The notes under the pieces are model-generated. The model worked only from the letters and a program-made list of their open reading frames with translations, did not search any database and was not told the origin of the DNA. The translations under genes were made by a program, and so were the position numbers. A DNA stretch of 13,381 nt, taken from contig JAMPHX010000035.1 of the NCBI GenBank assembly GCA_023663205.1, positions 1-13,381 on the forward strand. Direction: 5' to 3'. Within the stretch, counting starts at the first letter, position 1. Each line of letters opens with the position of its first letter. Source of the DNA: Corallococcus sp. Lineage in GTDB: Bacteria > Bacillota > Clostridia > Christensenellales > CAG-314. Below are positions 6,365 to 12,703 of this stretch, piece after piece.

Positions 6365-7633
6365 ATGTTTGAACTTGACTTGTCCAAAAAATATATCCTT
6401 GCCGTCAGCGGCGGTTCCGACAGCATGGCAATGCTCGGTATGTTTGCAAAACGGCGCGGAGAAATCGATTTTTCCGTTGTCACCGTCAATCACGGTCTGC
6501 GCCAAAACGGCGCTTCGGATGCGGAGTTTGTGCAAAATTACTGCAAGTCGGTAGGCGTAGATTGCGTCAGATACGACTTGGACGTCAGGGAGTATTGCAA
6601 GATTAGCGGCGTTTCGGAAGAAAGCGGAGCGCGCATATTGCGGTACGAAATTTTCGGCAGATTGCATTGCGATTACGTTTGTCTTGCGCACAACAAGGAC
6701 GACAATGCGGAAAGCATACTTATGCATTTGCTTCGCGGCAGCGGTGCGTCGGGCGCTGCGGGTATCAAACGCGTAAACGGCAGATATCTGCGTCCGCTGT
6801 TGGATTACACCAAACGGCAATTGGAAGATTACTGCCTGTCAAACGGCATTCCGTTTGTGGTTGACGAAACAAATGCCGACTTGGACTATATGCGCAATTA
6901 TGTGCGTCACGAAATTTTGCCGCGGCTTTCAAAAGTCAACGCCGGCGCTACGGACAATTTGCTGCGCTTTGCGGAAAATATCGGCGAGGACGATGTGTAT
7001 TTAAATTCGCTTGCCGATGACGGCAATGTACGGTACGGCAGCAATTGCGCGGACATTCCTGTTGAATTGCTCAAACAGCCTCTTCCTATTGCTTACCGTC
7101 TGCTCAAAAAAGTTTTTGTCAAGTTGGGGTACTCCTGCGATATCGAAAAAACTCATATGGAAGCGCTTATAAATCTGGCAAATAACGGCGGAGGCAAAAG
7201 AATATCGCTGCCGTTTGACCTTGTTGCCGTAAACGATTACGACAGATTGTCCGTATTCAAAAATACCGATGAGGTTTATTGTGACTTTGAAAAGCCGTTT
7301 GCGCTTGGCGTGACGCAAACTCCCGAAGGCAAATTGGTTGTAACAAATAACAAACCCGAAGTTTGCTGTTTGAGATTGGACGCTTCCCAAATCCCTTCGG
7401 ACGCGGTAGTGCGACATCCCAAGCAGGGCGATGTGTTTACCAAGTTCGGCGGAGGCACAAAGCCGCTCAACAGATACTTTATAGACAAAAAAATCCCGCG
7501 CAGACAGCGCGGCCGTTTGGTTGTTGTGGCAAAAGATAACGTCGTTTACGTAATCTGCGGAGTGGAAATCGCCGACGCTGTCAAAATCGGCAAAACGTCG
7601 CAGCCGACGTATATATATATAGATAAGGAGTAG
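6365..7633 (+). CDS. tilS: tRNA(Ile)-lysidine synthetase
   Basis: A 422-residue enzyme that converts cytidine 34 of the CAU-anticodon isoleucine tRNA to lysidine using lysine and ATP, so that the tRNA reads AUA. The N-terminal PP-loop ATPase motif SGGSDSM is at residues 15-21. The conserved HNKDDNAESILMHLLRG block and the DETN...RNYVRHEILPRL block follow. The C-terminal domain is present, with VRHPKQGD, TKPLNRYFIDKKIPRRQR and GVEIADAVKIG. AUA codons are used throughout this window, which fits the need for lysidine. The ATG at 6365 gives the normal N-terminus. An in-frame GTG at 6350 lies inside the promoter spacer and is rejected. No ribosome binding site is visible, so translation may be leaderless. 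The hpt gene follows after five bases. Confidence 0.95.
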   Translation: MFELDLSKKYILAVSGGSDSMAMLGMFAKRRGEIDFSVVTVNHGLRQNGASDAEFVQNYCKSVGVDCVRYDLDVREYCKISGVSEESGARILRYEIFGRLHCDYVCLAHNKDDNAESILMHLLRGSGASGAAGIKRVNGRYLRPLLDYTKRQLEDYCLSNGIPFVVDETNADLDYMRNYVRHEILPRLSKVNAGATDNLLRFAENIGEDDVYLNSLADDGNVRYGSNCADIPVELLKQPLPIAYRLLKKVFVKLGYSCDIEKTHMEALINLANNGGGKRISLPFDLVAVNDYDRLSVFKNTDEVYCDFEKPFALGVTQTPEGKLVVTNNKPEVCCLRLDASQIPSDAVVRHPKQGDVFTKFGGGTKPLNRYFIDKKIPRRQRGRLVVVAKDNVVYVICGVEIADAVKIGKTSQPTYIYIDKE

Positions 7634-7638
7634 TTACA

Positions 7639-8181
7639 ATGGAGAGAACAGACCGTGTTGAAGAAATACTTATTACCCGTGTGCAAATAGCCGAAAGAAT
7701 AAAGCAACTCGGCAGGCAAATTACCGCCGATTACGCAGGCAAACGTCCTATCGTAATAGGCGTGCTCAAAGGCGCGTGGGTTTATATGGCGGATTTGCTG
7801 AGGGAAATCGACTTGGATTTGGACGTGGATTTTATGTCTGTATCCAGTTACGGCTCGGGCACGACCACAAGCGGAAGCATTACGATAGTAAAGGATTTGT
7901 CCGTTTCGGTAGACGGACGCGACGTGATAATAGTGGAAGATATAGTCGATAGCGGCGTTACGCTTTCGAGGCTCAAAGAACTGCTGCTTGGCAGGAACGC
8001 CCGCAGCGTGGAAATATCGACGCTTCTAAGCAAGCCTTTCCGCAGAATAATAGACGTAGACGTCAAGTACGTAGGTTTTGAAATCCCAGACAAATTTGTT
8101 GTGGGTTACGGCTTGGACTTCGACGAAAAGTACCGCACTCTCAAAGACGTGTGCGTATTGAAGGAAGAAGAATACAAGTAG
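7639..8181 (+). CDS. hpt: Hypoxanthine phosphoribosyltransferase
   Basis: A 180-residue purine salvage enzyme that converts hypoxanthine (and usually guanine) plus PRPP to IMP or GMP. The PRPP-binding loop VIIVEDIVDSGVT is at residues 96-108, with the acidic pair Glu100-Asp101. The VLKGAWVYM segment (42-50) and the mobile SSYGSGTTTSG loop (69-79) are both typical. FEIPDKFVVGYGLDFDEKYR (147-166) is the purine-recognition region. AAGGAG at the end of tilS is eight bases before the ATG, so the two genes form an operon. In many Bacillota this pair is followed by the membrane protease gene ftsH; here a terminator follows instead. The alternative symbol is hprT. Confidence 0.95.
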   Translation: MERTDRVEEILITRVQIAERIKQLGRQITADYAGKRPIVIGVLKGAWVYMADLLREIDLDLDVDFMSVSSYGSGTTTSGSITIVKDLSVSVDGRDVIIVEDIVDSGVTLSRLKELLLGRNARSVEISTLLSKPFRRIIDVDVKYVGFEIPDKFVVGYGLDFDEKYRTLKDVCVLKEEEYK

Positions 8182-8200
8182 AGTAATATAGTATTTTTGT

Positions 8201-8237
8201 AATCGATGCGGAAATTATTTTCCGTTTCGATTTTTTT
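8201..8237 (+). terminator. Intrinsic terminator ending the tilS-hpt operon
   Basis: AATCGA (8201-8206) pairs with TCGATT (8227-8232), and CGGAAA (8209-8214) with TTTCCG (8219-8224), around a TTAT loop and a 2x2 internal mismatch. A run of seven Ts follows (8231-8237). Confidence 0.85.
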
Positions 8238-8268
8238 GTTTGAGTTGCAAAATGTAAACAAAACGTGG

Positions 8269-8297
8269 CAGACAGTTTTTCAAGCATTTGATATAAT
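8269..8297 (+). promoter_or_regulatory. Extended -10 promoter of the micropeptide gene
   Basis: CAGACA (8269-8274, four of six consensus bases), 17 bases, TATAAT (8292-8297) with TG at the extended -10 position. Predicted start near 8304 leaves a leader of about 23 bases. Confidence 0.55.
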
Positions 8298-8326
8298 AAC
8301 GGTAAATAATGCATTTGAGGTAAAAA

Positions 8327-8404
8327 ATGTTAACTAAAAAACTTTTTGCTTTTACATTTATTTTAATTTTGCCTGTTGCAGGTTCTGTCAATACCCAATT
8401 GTAA
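8327..8404 (+). CDS. 25-residue membrane or secreted micropeptide (or remnant signal peptide)
   Basis: A short open frame with complete expression signals: an extended -10 promoter, then TGAGG (8316-8320) six bases before the ATG. The peptide begins MLTKKLFAFTFILILPVAG and ends SVNTQL. It has a positively charged N-terminus and a hydrophobic core of about 14 residues, then small residues that could be a signal-peptidase site. It therefore looks either like a small membrane peptide (toxin, regulator or pheromone precursor) or like the preserved signal sequence of a gene whose remainder is lost. No recognisable homologue comes to mind, and no open frame continues after the stop. From 8405 to about 8500 I see nothing else. 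Confidence 0.4.
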   Translation: MLTKKLFAFTFILILPVAGSVNTQL

Positions 8405-8504
8405 AGATTGTGTAAACTCGGGGCTGTGAGAACCAAATATTTTGCGTTTGATTGTCAAAGCAGAAAAAGGCTATTAGATATGTAGAATTTATCCGCTATT
8501 GACA

Positions 8505-8532
8505 TTGGAATATATCTGTGTTCCTATATAAT
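8505..8532 (+). promoter_or_regulatory. Promoter with an inverted repeat in its spacer, upstream of the membrane protein pair
   Basis: TTGGAA (8505-8510), 16 bases, TATAAT (8527-8532). A perfect TTGACA also starts at 8499 but is 22 bases from the -10. Between the boxes GGAATA (8507-8512) and TGTTCC (8519-8524) form an inverted repeat with five of six bases matched, which looks like an operator. Start near 8539 gives a leader of about 170 bases. Confidence 0.45.
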
Positions 8533-8610
8533 CGTAAACCGAATTTACAGGGTTTTTATTAAGGTTTGGTTTGACTTAATATTCACTTATTTTGTTTTTA
8601 CGGTATTAAC

Positions 8611-8630
8611 TTTGCGTAAATTTGCGTAAT
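8611..8630 (+). repeat. Tandem decamer TTTGCGTAA(A/T)
   Basis: TTTGCGTAAA is followed directly by TTTGCGTAAT. The 10-base period equals one helical turn, so two protein monomers could bind the same face. It lies in the predicted leader of the downstream membrane protein gene and could be chance. Confidence 0.35.
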
Positions 8631-8709
8631 GACCGACAATCGATTTGATACAAACATAAAATAATCTGTCGTACCGTTTAATGTGCATTTGGGTAAAAGG
8701 AGAAAAGCA

Positions 8710-9195
8710 ATGAATTTTTTTAAAGAAACATTTACCGCGGAAGAAATGAAAGCGTACAAAAAAAGATTTTTAATAAAATTTTTCAGTGTGGTATTGGCAG
8801 TAATAGTCGTAGGGCTTTCGCTGTTTTTTATCCATTACGACAAGATATTTGTCAAATACGGCATTTATCCGGAAATACGCGTGGCGTTTGACGGCGGCGA
8901 ACTCAAAGACGACGGTTATTGGCACATTGCTTATGACGGCAAAGAGCATTCTTTTTCGTTCACTTTTTGGGATAACGATAAGGAGTTAGAGTATAAAGAG
9001 TCATACGCTTTGTTTAGAAACCGTTATATATACAGTCTCAAATTAGAAGGCGAAGAGTGTAAAAGCATTAAAGAAAAAGGCAAGTATTTTATGCAAGTTA
9101 GTGTCGGAGAAGTAGTAGAAAAAAATTTATATAAAGTATTTCTCTTATACCAAATCATTTTTTATTTTGGTAGAATAACGGCACAAACAAATTAG
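8710..9195 (+). CDS. Single-pass membrane protein with Ig-like outer domain, paralogue 1
   Basis: A 161-residue protein I cannot name. Residues 1-23 are charged (AYKKRFLIK), a transmembrane helix spans about 24-42 (FFSVVLAVIVVGLSLFFI), and the remainder is predicted outside by the positive-inside rule. The outer part has PEIRVAFDGGE (54-64), IAYDGKEHSFSFTFWD (73-88) and SIKEKGKYFMQV (119-130). This pattern, 'YDGKEHSF...' then '...KGKYxxxV', resembles the small bacterial Ig-like MBG repeats of Gram-positive surface proteins, but that assignment is tentative. The C-terminus has a second hydrophobic patch (about 141-154) not present in its paralogue. AAAGGAG is seven bases before the ATG at 8710, so the upstream in-frame ATG at 8683 is rejected. 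The next gene is a clear duplicate. Confidence 0.7.
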   Translation: MNFFKETFTAEEMKAYKKRFLIKFFSVVLAVIVVGLSLFFIHYDKIFVKYGIYPEIRVAFDGGELKDDGYWHIAYDGKEHSFSFTFWDNDKELEYKESYALFRNRYIYSLKLEGEECKSIKEKGKYFMQVSVGEVVEKNLYKVFLLYQIIFYFGRITAQTN

Positions 9196-9197
9196 GC

Positions 9198-9228
9198 ATT
9201 ACGGCTTTGACATCGATAAAGTCGTTAT
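9198..9228 (+). other. Hairpin between the two paralogous membrane protein genes
   Basis: ACGGCTTT (9201-9208) pairs with AAAGTCGT (9218-9225), with one G-U pair and a 9-base loop. Two further outer pairs follow after a mismatch. A T-run begins only at 9237, so it is at best a weak terminator or a processing site. Confidence 0.35.
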
Positions 9229-9322
9229 GTAAATAGTTTTTATGCAACAGAACAAAAAAAACGGTTTGTTAAGTAGCAATAAGTAAAGCAAACAAAACGG
9301 ATGTAGCAAAGGCGCATAGTTT

Positions 9323-9766
9323 ATGAATTCGCAAAAAAACACATATACGTACAAAGATATGGCTGCATTTAGAAACAGATTTTTGACCAGATTTTTCTGT
9401 GTACTGTTGGCGGTAGTAGCAGTCGGGCTTTCATCTTACTTTATTTTCCGAGAAAAATACCGTATTACTCCCCAAATACGCGTCGAATTCGAGGGCGGAG
9501 AATGGAAAGAAACACAAGATTATTTAGGCAGGTGGTATTATGCTTGGCATATTCCGTATGACGGCAAAGACCATTATCCTTTTGTAACCATTTGGGACGG
9601 CGATACAAAACTGAATTACATAAAAGGTTCACCGTTTCATGCGGGAGACTTGGGAGAATTCAGTTATTCGTTTCGAGGTGACGAAAAACATCTTAGTTGT
9701 ATTAAAGAAAAAGGGACTTATAATTTGTTTGTAGACACAGTTTTTTTTACAAAAATGGGCAGATAA
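9323..9766 (+). CDS. Single-pass membrane protein with Ig-like outer domain, paralogue 2
   Basis: A 147-residue protein with the same plan as its neighbour: a short charged N-terminus, RFLTRFF at 19-25 in the same position as RFLIKFF in paralogue 1, and a transmembrane helix of about 24-42. The outer domain has PQIRVEFEGGEW (50-61), IPYDGKDHYPFVTIWDGDTKLNY (77-99) and CIKEKGTYNLFV (126-137). The pair clearly arose by tandem duplication, and identity is highest in the membrane helix and the 'YDGKxH' region. The ribosome binding site is weak (AAAGG, ten bases before the ATG). No own promoter is obvious, so it may be read from the upstream gene. Function is unknown. Small anchored Ig-like proteins could be adhesins or cell-envelope accessory factors, but nothing here decides this. 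Confidence 0.7.
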   Translation: MNSQKNTYTYKDMAAFRNRFLTRFFCVLLAVVAVGLSSYFIFREKYRITPQIRVEFEGGEWKETQDYLGRWYYAWHIPYDGKDHYPFVTIWDGDTKLNYIKGSPFHAGDLGEFSYSFRGDEKHLSCIKEKGTYNLFVDTVFFTKMGR

Positions 9767-9782
9767 AGTATGAAGATACAAG

Positions 9783-9808
9783 TACTGTTATTACAGTAAT
9801 TATATACT
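9783..9808 (+). promoter_or_regulatory. Possible promoter with a perfect palindrome in its spacer
   Basis: TACTGT (9783-9788) and ACAGTA (9793-9798) are perfect inverted repeats four bases apart, five bases before TATACT (9803-9808). No good -35 is visible. The palindrome would lie between the -35 and -10 and so could be an operator for the next gene. It could also form a small RNA hairpin if transcription comes from upstream. Confidence 0.35.
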
Positions 9809-9826
9809 AACATTCGGAGAAAACTT

Positions 9827-10030
9827 ATGAAAAAAACATTGGCGATAGTATTTATATTGTGCCTTACAGCGGGTTTATTTGCTATGGTAACACAGTTTGC
9901 ATATGCAGAGGAAGTTTCTCCTATAACGTATGAAGAAATACAGCAGAAAATCGCAAATAGAGAATACGATTGCTACACCGATTCTGACAGTTTATACGAT
10001 TATGGTTTCCTTTATATCTATCTCGGATGA
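9827..10030 (+). CDS. Small secreted protein, probably truncated
   Basis: A 67-residue open frame with GGAG seven bases before the ATG. Residues 1-27 are a textbook Sec signal peptide: MKK, a hydrophobic core (LAIVFILCLTAGLFAMV), and an AYA cleavage site before Glu28. The mature part would be only 40 residues (EEVSPITYEEIQQKIANREYD...). I recognise no family. The last ten residues (about 58-67) are encoded by DNA that, on the opposite strand, codes for a metallopeptidase-like fragment. The natural C-terminus was therefore probably lost at a rearrangement near 9995-10000, leaving a chance ending GFLYIYLG. The signal peptide itself is convincing; whether the product is functional is not clear. 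Confidence 0.55.
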   Translation: MKKTLAIVFILCLTAGLFAMVTQFAYAEEVSPITYEEIQQKIANREYDCYTDSDSLYDYGFLYIYLG

Positions 10031-10243
10031 TAGATATTTGTTGATAACAAAAATATATTCATATTCTCTATATTTAGTATAATCTTTTCCATAATAACAC
10101 AGTCCATAGGTCTGTGTTTCGCTACATTCTCGAAAATAAATTGAATGCGAAAAAGGCACTTGTAATAAATTTAACTCTGTAATACAGACTTCAATTAGGT
10201 TTTTTGTGTTTTTGTCAATATCAAAAAAATATTTGCTTCACAT
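9992..10243 (-). pseudogene. SprT-like metallopeptidase remnant: nonsense codon 2, C-terminal half missing
   Basis: On the minus strand AAGGAG (10250-10255) is six bases before an ATG (10241-10243), but the second codon is TGA. The same frame then stays open for 81 codons with protein-like content: SKYFFDIDKN, LIEVCITELNLLQVPFSHSI, TQTYGLCYYG, YEYIFVINKYLSSEIDIKETII. This matches, from memory, the N-terminal part of SprT-like zinc proteins, where a 'YxIxINxxLL...(K)NTIIHELxHT' segment leads into the HExxH metal site. Here the frame stops two codons after the point where the HEL would begin. Both ends are damaged, so it should be inactive. TGA is not read as tryptophan in this genome, since other tryptophans are TGG. 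The alternative is an unrelated decayed gene with chance similarity. Confidence 0.55.
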
Positions 10244-10346
10244 TCTTAACTCCTTACTGAACTTCCTGATAATATAATACAATTTGTACCATTTACAGGA
10301 TAGTTTGTTTTTAGATGTTACGACATTTTTGGGACAATCAATGCGC

Positions 10347-10352
10347 TATAAT
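10347..10352 (+). promoter_or_regulatory. Predicted -10 box of the AAA-protease gene
   Basis: TATAAT at 10347-10352 places the start near 10359, with AGGAG (10371-10375) in the leader. No -35 sequence close to TTGACA lies at 15-18 bases, which suggests dependence on an activator or another sigma factor. The upstream stretch from 10256, which carries another isolated TATAAT (10273-10278), holds nothing else definite. Confidence 0.45.
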
Positions 10353-10384
10353 GATAGCACAAATCAACACAGGAGATATCAATT

Positions 10385-11662
10385 ATGAACAATTTTGACA
10401 AGGTTATCGGTTATGAAAACGAAAAGGAAGAAATGCTGCGCCTTTGCGACGTGCTGAAAAACAGCGAAAAGTATATTAGGCTCGGCGTAAAAATTCCCAA
10501 GGCTATTTTACTCTACGGAGAGCCCGGACTTGGCAAAACGCTTATGGCAAAAGCGTTTATTGCGGAAACGGGACGAAAGGTTTTTCATTGCAAGAAAAAC
10601 AAGTCAAACGGCGAATTTGTAAACGAAATCAAAAAAACATTCGAGGATGCAATTCAATCTACGCCGTCCATTATATTCTTTGACGATATGGATAAATTTG
10701 CGGAGGATAATTTACAACAGAATTGCAACAAGGAAGAATTTATAGCCATTCAGACAGGATTGGAAGATATAGCGGACAAAGACGTTTTTGTAATTGCAAC
10801 GGCTAACGATATCTACTATCTCCCCGATTCTCTTATGCGTGAAGGGCGATTTGGAAAGCAGATTGAATTTAGCACCCCGTCATTTGAGGACTCTGTTAAA
10901 ATAATCGAACATTTCTTAAAAGATAAACATATATCTGCCGAGATAACAGCACGGTCGCTTGCGCATATTTTATTCGGTAGTTCTTGCGCGGTTCTTGAGA
11001 GTGTCATTAACGAAGCGGGTATTTATGCTGCGTATGCCAATCAAGCAGAGATTACATACACAGACGTAAAACGTGCTGTTGCAAGAGTTGTGTTAAAACG
11101 CTATGAATTAAAAGATGTTGATGACAAGAAAAAGTGGAGAATATCTTATCACGAAGCCGGACACGCAGTTCTTCACCTTTTATCGGAAAGGTCAATCGGA
11201 AGTCTTGCGATTGGAAAATGTGGAAAAGACGGACTCGGAGTAGGAATGTGTTGTCTTTCAAAAGTCGGTTTGCGTTCAAATTATCAAGAATCGGAAAATT
11301 ATGTAATGTCCTTACTTGCAGGGAAAGCAAGCGTAGAAATTCAATTTGATGAAATCGATTTGGGTACAACGAAAGATTTGCAAGCCGCAATGAACGAAAT
11401 TGAAGATAATTTGGAATGGCTTGCCTCGAATGGTTTTGAGTATCTTTATTTGCGAGATATATATAGCAATGCACAATCCATACGACAGATTGATAAAAAT
11501 CAAGAAAAGAAAGTTCGTTTAATGGAAGAATTTTATAATCGGACAAAAATGATTTTATTGCAAAATAAACAATTGCTTGATGTGTTGGCACAAGCGTTAT
11601 ACGAAAAAGAAGTTTTGTTATATGATGAAATCAATGAAATCGTGAAGGGAGTTTACTCTTGA
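10385..11662 (+). CDS. Soluble FtsH-like AAA ATPase with M41 zinc peptidase domain
   Basis: A 425-residue protein. The AAA ATPase domain (about 5-235) has Walker A GEPGLGKT (45-52), Walker B-like SIIFFDDMDKF (95-105) and the second region of homology with IATAND (137-142) and GRFGKQIEFSTPS (154-166). The peptidase M41 domain begins about 245, with the zinc site HEAGH (256-260). TTKDLQ (328-333) carries Asp331 at the likely third-ligand position. FtsH-type proteases unfold and degrade proteins processively, but FtsH is about 600-650 residues with two N-terminal membrane helices; this protein starts directly at the ATPase. Two further departures: the Walker B glutamate is Asp (FDDMD instead of FIDEID), and the segment holding the FVG pore loop appears deleted (GEFVNEIKKTF). 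It may therefore be a regulated, short-range protease. AGGAG is nine bases before the ATG. The WYL-domain and DUF262 genes follow on the same strand. Confidence 0.88.
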   Translation: MNNFDKVIGYENEKEEMLRLCDVLKNSEKYIRLGVKIPKAILLYGEPGLGKTLMAKAFIAETGRKVFHCKKNKSNGEFVNEIKKTFEDAIQSTPSIIFFDDMDKFAEDNLQQNCNKEEFIAIQTGLEDIADKDVFVIATANDIYYLPDSLMREGRFGKQIEFSTPSFEDSVKIIEHFLKDKHISAEITARSLAHILFGSSCAVLESVINEAGIYAAYANQAEITYTDVKRAVARVVLKRYELKDVDDKKKWRISYHEAGHAVLHLLSERSIGSLAIGKCGKDGLGVGMCCLSKVGLRSNYQESENYVMSLLAGKASVEIQFDEIDLGTTKDLQAAMNEIEDNLEWLASNGFEYLYLRDIYSNAQSIRQIDKNQEKKVRLMEEFYNRTKMILLQNKQLLDVLAQALYEKEVLLYDEINEIVKGVYS

Positions 11663-11687
11663 CTTGTTGCGACAAATTTAGTATAAT
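11659..11687 (+). promoter_or_regulatory. Promoter of the WYL regulator with a palindrome in its spacer
   Basis: TTGACT (11659-11664), 17 bases, TATAAT (11682-11687), overlapping the stop codon of the protease gene. The spacer contains TTGTTGCGACAA (11665-11676 with one flanking T), a near-perfect 12-base palindrome. A second CGACAA half-site lies just before the ribosome binding site. This fits autoregulation by the WYL protein. No terminator precedes it, so read-through from the protease gene is also possible. Confidence 0.65.
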
Positions 11688-11716
11688 AAAATTCATATTT
11701 CGACAAGGAGAAAAAT

Positions 11717-12703
11717 ATGGATTCGTTTGAACCGAAAAAACTCGCACTTATACGCATTTTGCAAATACTTGAAACGTATACGGATTGCGACCACCCTTTG
11801 ACACACGATGAGATTGTAAAGAAACTCGACTCACTGTATAACATTACCGTAGAGCGTAAAGCAATCGGACGCAACATTTCTCTTTTGCAGGAAGCGGGCT
11901 ATGAGGTTGAAACAACAAAAAAAGGCTCTTATCTTGCAAGTCGCTTGTTTGAGGATTCGGAACTTCGCCTACTTTCTGACAGCGTGCTTGCAAGTCAACA
12001 TATTACGGCAAAGCATTCCAAAGAGTTGATTGAAAAACTTGCTTCGCTTTCCAATAAATATTTTAAATCGCACATTAAAAACGTGTACTCGGTAAACGAT
12101 TGGAATAAGTCGGAAAACGTTGCGCTGTTTTATAATATTGAGATAATAGACGAAGCGATTACAAAAAATTGTAAAATACAGTTCGATTATAATAAGTACG
12201 GTATGGATAAAAAACTGCACCGCGCAAAGTGGCATATCGTAAGTCCGTATCAAATGATATTGCACAATCAAAAGTATTTTTTGATGGCGTTTCAAGAAAA
12301 ATGGCGTAATGTAACTTATTACAGGGTTGACAAAATTACAAACATTGCGTTGATAGATGATGTGGCTACCGATATTCGCACGGTGGGCGGGTTTCAGAAC
12401 GGAATTGATTATAAACGCTTCTCGGCTTCGCTACCGTATATGTTTTCGGATGATTCCGAACCGATTACATTTGCTATTGACGATGAATGGATGATAGACC
12501 AACTTGTAGATTGGTTCGGTTTCGATTTTAGGACAACAGAAAAAGATGGAAAAATAATCGTTTCGGTAAAAGCGAGTTTGAATGCTATGGAGTATTGGGC
12601 AATGCAATATCTGAATAATGTAGAAATCCTTTCGCCCGATTCATTACGCAAACAAATTGCGGAAAACTTGAAGAATGCTACTAAAAAATATACAGAGGAG
12701 TAA
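11717..12703 (+). CDS. WYL-domain transcriptional regulator
   Basis: A 328-residue regulator. The N-terminal winged helix-turn-helix (about 8-75) includes HPLTHDEIVKKL and ERKAIGRNISLLQEAGYEVETTKKGSYL, the HTH_11-like form common to this class. The WYL domain lies around 135-215, with WHIVSPYQMILHNQKYFLMAF (172-192) followed by YYRVDKITNI. The signature Trp-Tyr-Leu is here Tyr187-Phe188-Leu189, a conservative variant. A C-terminal extension (about 235-325) completes the protein. WYL domains are thought to sense nucleic acid or nucleotide ligands. Several members (BrxR, CapW) repress phage-defence operons, and others control DNA-damage responses. AAGGAG is six bases before the ATG. Its own strong promoter and its position between the protease and the DUF262 gene suggest it controls this block. 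Confidence 0.9.
   Translation: MDSFEPKKLALIRILQILETYTDCDHPLTHDEIVKKLDSLYNITVERKAIGRNISLLQEAGYEVETTKKGSYLASRLFEDSELRLLSDSVLASQHITAKHSKELIEKLASLSNKYFKSHIKNVYSVNDWNKSENVALFYNIEIIDEAITKNCKIQFDYNKYGMDKKLHRAKWHIVSPYQMILHNQKYFLMAFQEKWRNVTYYRVDKITNIALIDDVATDIRTVGGFQNGIDYKRFSASLPYMFSDDSEPITFAIDDEWMIDQLVDWFGFDFRTTEKDGKIIVSVKASLNAMEYWAMQYLNNVEILSPDSLRKQIAENLKNATKKYTEE

Noticed and set aside
8499..8532. TTGACA at 8499-8504 as the -35 of the membrane protein promoter
   Set aside because: It is 22 bases from the -10, too far for a normal promoter; TTGGAA at 8505 with 16 bases is more likely.
9992..10243. TGA in codon 2 read as tryptophan or selenocysteine
   Set aside because: Other genes use TGG for tryptophan and TGA as a stop (for example at 11660-11662), no selenocysteine hairpin is evident, and the gene is also truncated at its other end.
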